Source: Alphaproteobacteria bacterium
Lineage (GTDB): Bacteria > Pseudomonadota > Alphaproteobacteria > Rhizobiales > Beijerinckiaceae
Direction: 5' to 3'
Assembly (NCBI GenBank): GCA_009921785.1
Contig: RFXE01000046.1
Location: 1-10,532 of the forward strand
Length of the DNA: 10,532 bases
Shown here: positions 1-6,869 of the stretch, one piece after another
Position numbering within the stretch: the first letter of the stretch is position 1
How the letters are laid out: each line of letters starts with the position of its first letter
Made by a program: the position numbers and the translations under genes
Notes under the pieces: generated by a model
What the model was told of the DNA's origin: nothing
Database searches by the model: none
Seen by the model: the letters and a program-made list of their open reading frames with translations, nothing else

Positions 1-178
1 ATAAGAGTTCTTAGCCTTTTCTGCAGCGATCGGCAGTCATCCAACCGTCATATTATGCCTCTTTTATCTCGATTCTGATCGCAATGATCCCTGCGTCAGA
101 ACGATTTGGCGACCCTGCGCCGATAATCCAAAGGCTCAGAGGCCCATCCTACCCTCGAACCCCTTCAAGGAGTTTTTT
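1..178. other. Upstream leader region of the importer operon, no gene seen
   Basis: I see no convincing coding sequence here on either strand. The only clear signal is AAGGAG at 167-172, a near-ideal Shine-Dalgarno site 6 bases before the ATG at 179. A TATTAT at 51-56 could be a -10 box, but no good -35 stands 16-18 bases before it, so I do not call a promoter. The importer promoter is probably in this stretch because the operon starts at 179. Confidence 0.4.
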
Positions 179-1318
179 ATGACTAAACCGATCAATCTGA
201 TCGACCGCCGGTCCGTTCTTAAAGGCGGTGCGGCTTTAGGTCTTGGTGCTGTGGTTGCGCCTGCAATCATCTCGAAGTCTGCCCTCGCCTCATCGGGCGA
301 AGTGAACTTCATGGGCTGGGCTGGCTATGACGATCTTAAGGCAAAAGTGTTTCCAGCTTTCGAAAAGGCCACCGGTATTAAGGTGAACTTCACGGAATAT
401 CCGAGTCAGGACGACATGTTTGCGCAGGCTAAATTAGCCATGCAAACGGGCGCAATCGACGTTTCGGAACCGACCGTAGACCGCGTTGCGGGTTGGGCTT
501 CAAATGGGCTCGTAAAAGGTTGGGATATGAAAAAGATCAGCCTCGATTCCTATTTGCCAGGTCTTGCCGATGGCGCGGCTGGCGAAGCGGCCACGATCGG
601 CGGCGAGCGCATGATCGTTCCGTCAGTTTGGGGCACAGAAGCAATCACCTACAACACGAAGGATGTGCAGCCTGCAGGTGGTATACCGTCCTTAGGCGAT
701 CTCTTCGATCCTAAGTTCAAGGGCAAGGTCTGCTTGCGCGCACACTCATCGCTCGCTGCTATGGGCCGCTATCTTGACTCGGTTGGTAAATTGCCAATGC
801 CTTGGCTCGAAAGCTACAAGAACGAAGCCAATATGAAGAAATTGTGGGACATCGCTTTTGCTGAAGCGGTGAAGAACAAAGCCAATGTTGCGCAATTCTG
901 GTCGGGCGAGAATGATGCACAGGCCGGCTTCCGCACCAATGGTGCTGTGATCGGTCTCACGTGGGATTCAACAGGCTTCAATCTCCGCAAAGAAGGTTAT
1001 AAGTATATTGCTCCCAAGGAAGGTGCGTTCGCTTGGAATCAGGGCTTTGTGCTCTTGAAGAATGCAAAGAATAGCGAACAAGCGCATGAATTTGCAAAAT
1101 GGGTTGCGTCAGCTGAAGGAGCGGCTGCGTGGGCAACCGCCTTCTCGGCTAATCCAGTTGGCAAAGGCAGTGTTGATAAGCTCGACAAGGACGTCGCTGA
1201 CTTCTATACCGCATCCTTCCCTGGCGATGCGCTAAAGAAACTCTGGTGGTGGCCGACCCAAGAAGCATGGTTCGTCAAGCTTCGTGGCGAATATGCCGAC
1301 AAGTGGAAAGCCGCATAG
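179..1318 (+). CDS. Periplasmic substrate-binding protein of a spermidine/putrescine-type ABC importer (PotD/PotF-like), Tat-exported
   Basis: This is the solute-capturing subunit of an ABC importer and acts in the periplasm. The 379-residue protein opens with a twin-arginine signal: DRRSVLKGG at residues 9-17 (R10, R11), a hydrophobic stretch at about 18-32, and a likely cleavage after ALA at 35-37. The mature part resembles the PotD/PotF family (about 350 residues). Supporting motifs are the strand MGWAGYDD (45-52), VPSVWGTEAITYN (147-159, the family's VP-x-x-WGT-x-x-x-x-YN type motif) and LTWDSTGFN (260-268), which lies where PotD-type proteins have pocket residues. The ATG is well set by AAGGAG six bases upstream. 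It is the first gene of an importer operon, with ATPase and two permeases following, and is separated from them by a terminator, as expected for a binding protein made in excess. Export by Tat means it folds in the cytoplasm first. The substrate is inferred only from the family: polyamine is likeliest, but related proteins bind other small cationic or organic solutes. Confidence 0.9.
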   Translation: MTKPINLIDRRSVLKGGAALGLGAVVAPAIISKSALASSGEVNFMGWAGYDDLKAKVFPAFEKATGIKVNFTEYPSQDDMFAQAKLAMQTGAIDVSEPTVDRVAGWASNGLVKGWDMKKISLDSYLPGLADGAAGEAATIGGERMIVPSVWGTEAITYNTKDVQPAGGIPSLGDLFDPKFKGKVCLRAHSSLAAMGRYLDSVGKLPMPWLESYKNEANMKKLWDIAFAEAVKNKANVAQFWSGENDAQAGFRTNGAVIGLTWDSTGFNLRKEGYKYIAPKEGAFAWNQGFVLLKNAKNSEQAHEFAKWVASAEGAAAWATAFSANPVGKGSVDKLDKDVADFYTASFPGDALKKLWWWPTQEAWFVKLRGEYADKWKAA

Positions 1319-1330
1319 TCTAGCTAAATT

Positions 1331-1366
1331 AGGCCGCCGGGTGATTGCATTCGGCGGCCTTTTTTT
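1331..1366 (+). terminator. Intrinsic terminator after the binding-protein gene, probably leaky
   Basis: A perfect 9-bp stem, AGGCCGCCG (1331-1339) with CGGCGGCCT (1352-1360), encloses a 12-base loop and runs straight into seven Ts (1360-1366). It starts 13 bases after the stop codon at 1316-1318. This is a textbook rho-independent terminator. Because the next genes belong to the same importer, it most likely lowers rather than abolishes read-through, unless those genes have their own promoter in 1367-1469. Confidence 0.88.
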
Positions 1367-1394
1367 GTCTATAGTTGCGCGATGATGATTGCTT

Positions 1395-1440
1395 CATGAT
1401 CATGTCGAATTGATTGTTACGGGAATGAACCCCGTTCAAT
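1395..1440. promoter_or_regulatory. Cluster of inverted repeats upstream of the importer ATPase gene (candidate operator or RNA hairpin)
   Basis: Three symmetrical elements lie in the 103 bases between the terminator and the ATPase gene. CATGATCATG (1395-1404) is a perfect 10-bp palindrome. ACGGG (1419-1423) pairs with CCCGT (1431-1435), and the stem can be lengthened with ATTG (1413-1416) and CAAT (1437-1440) across a small bulge. TGAAC-N3-GTTCA (1426-1438) overlaps it, so the two foldings exclude each other. No good -35/-10 pair is visible. These could be operator half-sites for a second promoter or an mRNA structure, and I cannot tell which. Confidence 0.3.
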
Positions 1441-1469
1441 CTTTATGGTTTTAAAAAAGGAAGATCAGA

Positions 1470-2564
1470 ATGAGCGCGACGGTTGAACTTGACCGTGTGT
1501 CTGCCGATTTCGGATCATTTCGTGCCGTTGATAAAGTATCTGTCACGATCGGTGCGGGTGAATTTTTTTCGTTTCTTGGTCCATCGGGTTGCGGCAAGAC
1601 AACTATTCTTCGAATGGTGTCAGGCTTTATCGCGCCGAGCGAAGGTCATATCCGCATTGGCGGCGAAGACATGGATGGTATTCGGCCAAATAAGCGCCCC
1701 ACTGTTCTCATCTTCCAAAATCTTGCTCTTTTTCCGTTAATGCCCGTTTGGGAGAACGTCTCGTTCAGTCTCGAAATGCGTGGCGTCGACAAGGCCGCCC
1801 GTCGTGCGCGTGCGGAAGAACTCTTGAAGATTGTTGATCTGCCTGGCGCGGGTAACAAAATGATCAGCCAATTATCAGGCGGTCAAAAGCAACGCGTCGC
1901 GATCGCGCGTGCGCTCGCTGTCGAGCCAAAAGTCATGTTGCTTGATGAACCTCTCTCAGCCCTTGATCTCAAATTACGTCAACATATGCGGGCTGAATTG
2001 CGCGCGATTCAAAAACGTACCAATGTGACATTTATCTATATCACACATGACCAAGGTGAAGCGCTAGCGATGTCGGATAGAGTGGCGGTCATGTCACAAG
2101 GTCGTTTGCAACAAGTCGCGAAACCCGAAGATATCTATAATAATCCGAGTAATGGGTTTGTTGCATCCTTTGTCGGTGAGAATAATGTGTTTGACGGGCG
2201 TATCATCGCCTCGCAAACAACGACCGCTCGGTTTGAAACAGATCTCGGCGTTTTCGAAGCTGCGTTTAATACGCCGCCTTCATCGGACCAGAAACTACGT
2301 CTCTATGTTCGTCCTGAATACGCACGCCTCGTTTCTACAGCGCCTGAAGCAAGCAATGCTATTGCAGTAACCATCAGCGATATCTCGTTTGAAGGCAATT
2401 TCATCAATATCCATGCGACAACTGACCAAGGCCGCGTTTTAACTGTTGAAACGCGTAATGATGGTTCGAGCGATATTCCTGAGACGGGATCACGTCGATA
2501 TTTCACTTTTGATGCGCAGCGTGCGCGAATTCTTGCCGATGAAACACAGGCGGCACACTCATGA
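1470..2564 (+). CDS. ATP-binding subunit of the spermidine/putrescine-type ABC importer (PotA-like)
   Basis: This cytoplasmic ATPase powers the importer. All hallmark motifs are present in the 364-residue protein: Walker A GPSGCGKTT (37-45), Q-loop Q83, signature LSGGQ (135-139), Walker B VMLLDE (155-160), D-loop SALD (163-166) and switch histidine H193. The C-terminal part, about 235-356, fits the TOBE_2 domain that marks the PotA/MalK type of importer ATPase and often senses or regulates. Length is normal for PotA (about 350-380). The ATG is set by AGGAAG at 1458-1463, six bases upstream. Its last four bases, ATGA, are shared with the start of the first permease, so the two are almost certainly translationally coupled. 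The binding-protein gene is upstream past a terminator. Membership of the importer is secure, but the transported solute is inferred from the family. Confidence 0.93.
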   Translation: MSATVELDRVSADFGSFRAVDKVSVTIGAGEFFSFLGPSGCGKTTILRMVSGFIAPSEGHIRIGGEDMDGIRPNKRPTVLIFQNLALFPLMPVWENVSFSLEMRGVDKAARRARAEELLKIVDLPGAGNKMISQLSGGQKQRVAIARALAVEPKVMLLDEPLSALDLKLRQHMRAELRAIQKRTNVTFIYITHDQGEALAMSDRVAVMSQGRLQQVAKPEDIYNNPSNGFVASFVGENNVFDGRIIASQTTTARFETDLGVFEAAFNTPPSSDQKLRLYVRPEYARLVSTAPEASNAIAVTISDISFEGNFINIHATTDQGRVLTVETRNDGSSDIPETGSRRYFTFDAQRARILADETQAAHS

Positions 2565-3445
2565 AAGAATTGCTGAGACGGTACGGGCTAACCCTAACAA
2601 TATCTTTTATTGTGATTGTCGCCTTCTGGCTGCTCGTTCTTGTCATTCTGCCTTATATTTATTTGTTTGAAGCGTCGTTTAGACTCTATTTGCCCATCGA
2701 CCAAGTTAATGGGCCGAACGATGTTTATACGCTCAGCAATTATAGTACTTTTTTTGTGACCCCGATTCATCGTTGGGTGTTTTTACTCACGATTGTTTAT
2801 TCTAGTGCGGTGGCAGCGATTTCCTTTGTGGTAGCCTATCCGCTTGCTTATTATCTCTCCAAGGTGGCAACAAACAAAATTGTTCCGACCTTGTTTCTGA
2901 TAATTATGATTCCACTTTGGGTCAGTGAAATATTGCGCTCCTTCGCGTGGTTCATCATTCTATCACTGAAAGGGCCCTTGAATTTTGCACTTGTTGGATT
3001 AGGCATTATTGAAGAGCCTATCCGCTGGATATCGGGCTTCCAGAGTGTGATCATTGGTTTGGTTTATACCTATGTACTCTTCATGCTCTTCCCGCTTTAT
3101 AACGCCATTCAATCCCTCGACACAAACCAGATTGAAGCGGCGGGCGATCTTGGGGCACCGTGGTGGAAAATCCATTGGCGCGTAATTTTACCCCATGCGA
3201 AGCCGGGTATTGCGTCAGGCTCGGTCATGGTTTTCATGTTATCTGCGGGTTCAATTCTCGTTCCGTCTTTGCTGGGATCAACAAACTCACGGTGGTTCAC
3301 AGAAATTATCCAGCAATGGATGTTTGAATCACAAGATTGGAATACGGGATCCGCTTATGCTTTTCTTCTCTTGTTGTTGTGCACTGGATTTGTGTCACTT
3401 GTCATGCGGCTTTTCCGCGTGAGCCTTTCCGACATAGCTCGTTAG
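2561..3445 (+). CDS. First inner-membrane permease of the spermidine/putrescine-type importer (PotB-like)
   Basis: This is one half of the membrane channel of the importer. The 294-residue protein has six predicted helices at about 13-36, 73-98, 107-133, 160-182, 214-238 and 264-285. The cytoplasmic EAA loop at 192-211 (IEAAGDLGA, then ILP) is the coupling helix site that docks on the ATPase. The N-terminal helix followed by a periplasmic segment of about 35 residues (38-72) is the PotB-type layout. It starts in the ATGA overlap with the ATPase stop codon, and the second permease begins 10 bases after its end, so all three genes share one message. No defect is visible. PotB and the PotH type are not easily told apart by eye, so no symbol is given. 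Confidence 0.9.
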   Translation: MKELLRRYGLTLTISFIVIVAFWLLVLVILPYIYLFEASFRLYLPIDQVNGPNDVYTLSNYSTFFVTPIHRWVFLLTIVYSSAVAAISFVVAYPLAYYLSKVATNKIVPTLFLIIMIPLWVSEILRSFAWFIILSLKGPLNFALVGLGIIEEPIRWISGFQSVIIGLVYTYVLFMLFPLYNAIQSLDTNQIEAAGDLGAPWWKIHWRVILPHAKPGIASGSVMVFMLSAGSILVPSLLGSTNSRWFTEIIQQWMFESQDWNTGSAYAFLLLLLCTGFVSLVMRLFRVSLSDIAR

Positions 3446-3455
3446 GACAAGAGCC

Positions 3456-4280
3456 ATGATTTCAAAAACATCACGGATCATCCTAAACGTTTATGTCGCA
3501 GCATTCCTCATCTATTTGCTCGCGCCCTTGATCATTATGGGCGGAGCGGCATTCAATGATTCTCGTTTTCCTTCCGTTTATCCATGGGTCGGCTGGACTG
3601 ATCGTTGGTTCCTCGATCTGTTCCGCGATACCCGCATGTGGAATGCGTTCAAAAATACAATTCTAGTTGCCCTCGCTGTTGTTGCTATTTCAGTTCCCAT
3701 CGGCACTGCCGCTGCAATCTTGGTGAATTCGCTTCAAGGTCGGGTGCGCACGGTTCTTTATGGCATGATGGTCGCGCCCATTCTAACGCCGGGTGCCGTG
3801 ATAGGTATTTCGACCTTATTGTTCTGGCATCATTTCTCTGTACCGTCAGGTTTGCATCTCTCCACTTTGGGGCAGTGTTCCTATATTTCTGCTTTCGTGA
3901 TGTTGTTAGTTCTAGCGCGGCTTCAAAGCTTTGACCGCGGGCTCGAAGAAGCCGCACTCGATCTTGGGGCAAGTTATAGCCAAGTGTTGCGGCGCATTCT
4001 TCTACCTCATCTTTATCCGGCAATCGGCGCGGGCGCAGCGATCGCATTCTTTCAATCGATTGAGAATTTCAATACCACACTGTTCACGCGCGGGCCGTAT
4101 GACACATTAACGGTCTATGTGTTTTCACGTGTGCGGTCGGGTATCACACCAACAATCAATGCTTTGGCGTTGATCATGATTGCAGTGACGCTCTTGGCGG
4201 CCATTAGCTATGAGATTTATCGGCGGCGGCACGAAAAAGTGCTTTTGGCGCGTGGACGTGGTAACCCCGATTCAGATTGA
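3456..4280 (+). CDS. Second inner-membrane permease of the spermidine/putrescine-type importer (PotC-like)
   Basis: This is the partner half of the importer channel. The 274-residue protein has six predicted helices at about 9-31, 66-92, 100-124, 141-157, 187-204 and 233-254. Its EAA loop, EEAALDLGASYSQVLRR followed by ILLP, lies at 164-184 and is the ATPase docking site. The motif SIENFNTTLF (201-210) sits where PotC has a SxDDF-type sequence. The start is supported by AGGA at 3444-3447, overlapping the upstream stop codon, 8 bases before the ATG. The last gene of the operon, it converges on the aldo/keto reductase gene. In the 59 bases between them I see no convincing hairpin with a T-run for either direction. 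Confidence 0.9.
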   Translation: MISKTSRIILNVYVAAFLIYLLAPLIIMGGAAFNDSRFPSVYPWVGWTDRWFLDLFRDTRMWNAFKNTILVALAVVAISVPIGTAAAILVNSLQGRVRTVLYGMMVAPILTPGAVIGISTLLFWHHFSVPSGLHLSTLGQCSYISAFVMLLVLARLQSFDRGLEEAALDLGASYSQVLRRILLPHLYPAIGAGAAIAFFQSIENFNTTLFTRGPYDTLTVYVFSRVRSGITPTINALALIMIAVTLLAAISYEIYRRRHEKVLLARGRGNPDSD

Positions 4281-4339
4281 GCATCGCAACTTTTTAGTCT
4301 CTGCCTAAGGCATCGCTTCGCAAAGCCGCTCCCTAGGGC

Positions 4340-5401
4340 TCACGGACAGGGATTACAAAAGCAATGATGGATTGCATTGATCCGGATTTCCAGCTCTTCC
4401 GTCATCGGCTTGCTGATCGATTCAATATTGATCTTGAGCTGGTCCATGGTCGTGGCCCCAATGAGCGTAGAGCCCAAAAAGGGGCGCGAATTGACAAAGG
4501 AAAGGGCTAATTCCTCTGGTTTCCAGCCAATTTCACGCGCTAAATCGACATAAGCGCGGATGGCGGGTTCGGCATTCGGCGTCTCGTAGCGCTGGCCGCG
4601 ATTAAACAAGGTCGAGCGCGCGCCCACCGGACGGGCGCCGTTGATGTATTTTCCGGTCAAATAGCCTTGAGCGAGCGGCGAAAAGGCCAAAAGACCGACC
4701 TGCTCACGCATGGAAATCTCGGCTAGTCCCGTTTCATAGGTGCGATTGAGGAGATTATAGGCGTTTTGAACCGTTTCGACGCGGGGTAGCCCATGTTTCT
4801 CGGCAAGATGGAGAAAACTCATTGTGCCCCAAGAGCTTTCATTGGAAAGCCCAATAAAGCGAATTTTCCCTTGTTTCACAAAGAGTTGAAGCGTTTCAAG
4901 CGCTTCGAGCATCGAGTTTTCCGACCCTTCATAGGCCTTTGCCCTGAACATGGTCGGATTTGAGCCCCAAGGCATTGGCCGGTCAGGCCAATGGATCTGG
5001 TAGAGATCGATGCAATCGGTCTGGAGGCGCCGCAAACTGCCTTCGAGCGCCTCAATCATCTGGGCCTTTGTGACTTCGGGGGACGATCCATCTTTGCGTA
5101 GCCAGGTCATGCCGCCGCGATCGCGTCCCGCAACCTTCGACGCCAAAATCACTTTGTCGCGGTTGCCCCGCGCTTTGAACCAGTTCCCGATATAAGTCTC
5201 GGTAAGGCCCTGCGTTTCGGCCTTGGGCGGAATGGCATAGAGTTCGGCGGTGTCGAAGAAATTCACACCTTGTTCCAACGCATAATCCATCTGCGCGAAG
5301 GCATCGGCTTCTGTATTCTGCTCGCCATAAGTCATCGTGCCGAGGCAAATTGTAGACACAGACAGGCCTGTGCGGCCGAGCGGGCGATATGTCATGGACA
5401 T
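4340..5401 (-). CDS. tas: Aldo/keto reductase of the Tas family (NADP(H)-dependent)
   Basis: A cytoplasmic NADPH-dependent oxidoreductase that reduces aldehydes or ketones; the physiological substrate is unknown. At 353 residues it is close in length to E. coli Tas (346) and shares long, distinctive stretches with it, such as GEQNTEADA (26-34), ETQGLTETYIGNW (62-74), LLNR (217-220) and LIGATTMDQLK (313-323). The aldo/keto reductase catalytic tetrad is complete: D50, Y55, K89, H137. Phosphate-binding elements of the cofactor site fit STLIGAT near 311-317. The start is set by AGGAG (complement of 5411-5415) nine bases upstream; the Met two codons later is less well placed. The C-terminus is odd, ending in CFCNPCP (347-353) where E. 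coli Tas has a cysteine-free end. It lies 73 bases downstream of the TesA-type gene on the same strand, so co-transcription is possible, although the gap is wide enough for its own promoter. Confidence 0.9.
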   Translation of the reverse strand: MSMTYRPLGRTGLSVSTICLGTMTYGEQNTEADAFAQMDYALEQGVNFFDTAELYAIPPKAETQGLTETYIGNWFKARGNRDKVILASKVAGRDRGGMTWLRKDGSSPEVTKAQMIEALEGSLRRLQTDCIDLYQIHWPDRPMPWGSNPTMFRAKAYEGSENSMLEALETLQLFVKQGKIRFIGLSNESSWGTMSFLHLAEKHGLPRVETVQNAYNLLNRTYETGLAEISMREQVGLLAFSPLAQGYLTGKYINGARPVGARSTLFNRGQRYETPNAEPAIRAYVDLAREIGWKPEELALSFVNSRPFLGSTLIGATTMDQLKINIESISKPMTEELEIRINAIHHCFCNPCP

Positions 5402-5452
5402 GAAGGGGAACTCCTGAAGCCTATAGCAATCCGATACGCTGTTTTGAGATCT

Positions 5453-5469
5453 ATGACAGGGTCATGACC
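5453..5469. promoter_or_regulatory. Palindromes between the TesA-type and Tas-type genes (candidate operator)
   Basis: GGTCATGACC (5460-5469) is a perfect 10-bp palindrome, and ATGAC-AGG-GTCAT (5453-5465) is an overlapping inverted repeat. They sit in the 73-base gap, about 50-70 bases upstream of the reductase start, a usual place for a regulator site. No clear -35/-10 pair is visible, and the role is inferred from position only. Confidence 0.25.
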
Positions 5470-5474
5470 AGATA

Positions 5475-6110
5475 CTAGCGCAGCGATGCTACAAATTCGT
5501 CGAGCGGGGGCAGAATTTGACGGGCAAGCTCTTCAACACCTGTCGCATTAGGATGAAGACCATCGCTCAATAGAAGCTCCGCGCGCCCGGCAACTCCCGC
5601 AAGCATGAAGGGATAGAGCGGCGCAGAATAGGTCTTTGCCAAATCCGGATAGAGTGAATCAAAGGCCTGCGCATAGGCTGGGCCGTAATTTGCGGGCGCG
5701 CGCATACCGAGCAAAAAGACCGGAATGCCTCGCGCCTTCAAACGATCAAGAATAGCGGTCAAATTCGCGCGTGGGATTGCGGGATCGAGTCCGCGCAACA
5801 TGTCATTCGCCCCGAGCGCGAGGATCACGCCAGAAACGCCCTCGGGAATGCTCCAATCAAGCCGCGCAAGGCCATCCGCCGTCGTATCGCCCGATACACC
5901 GGCATTTGTGATCGTCACATTGCGGCCTTTATCCTTGAGAAGTTTTTCGAGAACAGCGGGCAAAGCCTTATCCTGCGGCAAAAGATAACCCGCCGTGAGA
6001 CTGTCACCGAATGCGACAAGCTGCAGCGGGCGTGAGTCAGCTCGCGCAAATGAGGCATAATTGAGCACGCCCAAAAGAGCCGCGACGATCAGTCCCGCAC
6101 GAAGAGGCAT
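5475..6110 (-). CDS. tesA: Periplasmic SGNH/GDSL-family lipase-thioesterase, TesA type
   Basis: A secreted serine hydrolase that cleaves acyl esters or thioesters (acyl-CoA thioesterase I / lysophospholipase L1 family). From the start chosen here it has 211 residues, close to E. coli TesA (208). A signal peptide occupies residues 1-24 (MPLRAG, a hydrophobic run, then ARA and cleavage before DSRP). The SGNH blocks follow in order: FGDSLTAGY with nucleophile Ser37, GVSGD with the oxyanion Gly at 74, GANDMLRG with Asn102, and DGLHP with Asp183 and His186. The open frame extends further upstream with ATGs at 6161 (228 residues) and 6221 (248 residues). I prefer 6110 because it puts the signal peptide at the very N-terminus and leaves 69 bases for divergent promoters, but none of the three has a visible Shine-Dalgarno site. 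It diverges from the YbbA/YbbP-type genes as in E. coli, which suggests a shared task in processing lipid-like molecules. Confidence 0.88.
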   Translation of the reverse strand: MPLRAGLIVAALLGVLNYASFARADSRPLQLVAFGDSLTAGYLLPQDKALPAVLEKLLKDKGRNVTITNAGVSGDTTADGLARLDWSIPEGVSGVILALGANDMLRGLDPAIPRANLTAILDRLKARGIPVFLLGMRAPANYGPAYAQAFDSLYPDLAKTYSAPLYPFMLAGVAGRAELLLSDGLHPNATGVEELARQILPPLDEFVASLR

Positions 6111-6179
6111 AGCTAAAGAGGTGAAGGCACCATAAGTGACAGATGAATGTGTAAATGACATGGCGGCAGGATCGACAGA
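6111..6179. promoter_or_regulatory. Short divergent control region between tesA and ybbA
   Basis: Only 69 bases (18 if tesA starts at 6161) separate two divergent starts, so promoters for both directions must lie here or reach into the coding sequences. On the + strand AGGA at 6168-6171 is the ribosome-binding site for ybbA. I cannot pick out a convincing -35/-10 pair for either direction; the assignment rests on gene arrangement. Confidence 0.4.
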
Positions 6180-6866
6180 ATGACGAATGAGGTCAAGGCG
6201 GTTGAGGTTAAAGCGCTTCATATCGAATTAGGGCGCGATGCGTCACGCGTCCATGTTTTAAACGGTATTGATCTATCTATCACGCAAGGAGAAGCTGTTG
6301 GTCTTGTCGGCCCGTCCGGCTCCGGCAAATCGACATTGCTCATGGCGATGGCCGGATTGGAACAAGCGGGCTCCGGTCACATCATCATTGCCGGCCAAAA
6401 TATTGAGGCGATGAGCGAAGACGAACTCGCGCGCTTTCGTGGCCGTCACATCGGCATAGTATTCCAATCTTTTCATCTCATTGAGACTATGACAGCGCTA
6501 GAAAATGTTGCCGTGCCGCTTGAACTCGCCGGTCACAGCGATCCTTACACACGCGCAAAGCGTGAACTTCAAGCGGTCGGACTAAAAGATCGTCTCTCGC
6601 ACTATCCATCAGAATTATCAGGTGGCGAGCAACAACGCGTGGCGATTGCGCGTGCGCTTGCTCCTGATCCCACTTTGCTTTTAGCGGATGAGCCAACGGG
6701 AAATCTTGATGAAGCAAATGGCGCGACCATTGTCGATCTTCTGTTTAGCTTGCGACAAGAAAGGAATATGACTCTCATTCTTGTGACGCATGATTTGCGC
6801 CTCGCGGCTCGTTGTGACCGGACCATTCATCTCAATTCCGGTAAGATCGTTGCGAAGGACCGCTGA
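6180..6866 (+). CDS. ybbA: ABC transporter ATPase of the LolD/MacB type (YbbA-like)
   Basis: The cytoplasmic motor of a type VII (MacB/FtsX-fold) ABC system. The 228-residue protein carries Walker A GPSGSGKST (44-52), Q-loop Q96, signature LSGGE (146-150), Walker B LLLADE (166-171), the family's EPTGNLD (171-177) and switch His204. Length and the EPTGNLD form are typical of LolD/MacB/YbbA rather than importer ATPases. The ATG has AGGA eight bases upstream. The permease gene starts 3 bases after its stop codon, so they form one operon. With a TesA-type gene diverging from it, the best match is YbbA of E. coli, whose gene stands in the same order. Such systems use ATP hydrolysis to drive movement of periplasmic domains and handle hydrophobic or membrane-bound cargo. 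The actual cargo is not shown by the sequence. Confidence 0.9.
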   Translation: MTNEVKAVEVKALHIELGRDASRVHVLNGIDLSITQGEAVGLVGPSGSGKSTLLMAMAGLEQAGSGHIIIAGQNIEAMSEDELARFRGRHIGIVFQSFHLIETMTALENVAVPLELAGHSDPYTRAKRELQAVGLKDRLSHYPSELSGGEQQRVAIARALAPDPTLLLADEPTGNLDEANGATIVDLLFSLRQERNMTLILVTHDLRLAARCDRTIHLNSGKIVAKDR

Positions 6867-6869
6867 ATA

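Noticed and set aside
1..178. Riboswitch or other structured leader upstream of the importer
   Set aside because: I could not find paired elements matching any riboswitch class that I know; only short chance repeats such as CCCTGCG occur.
493..714. 73-codon open frame on the + strand within the binding-protein gene
   Set aside because: It is out of frame inside a gene with a strong family match, and its product is arginine-rich with no family resemblance.
3685..4047. 120-codon open frame on the - strand opposite the second importer permease
   Set aside because: The permease on the other strand has clear helices and an EAA loop; this antisense frame has no recognisable motif.
4281..4339. Terminator between the convergent importer and reductase genes
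   Set aside because: Only a 4-bp TGCC/GGCA stem (4302-4312) and a 7-base direct repeat GCATCGC are present; neither is followed by a T-run in either direction.
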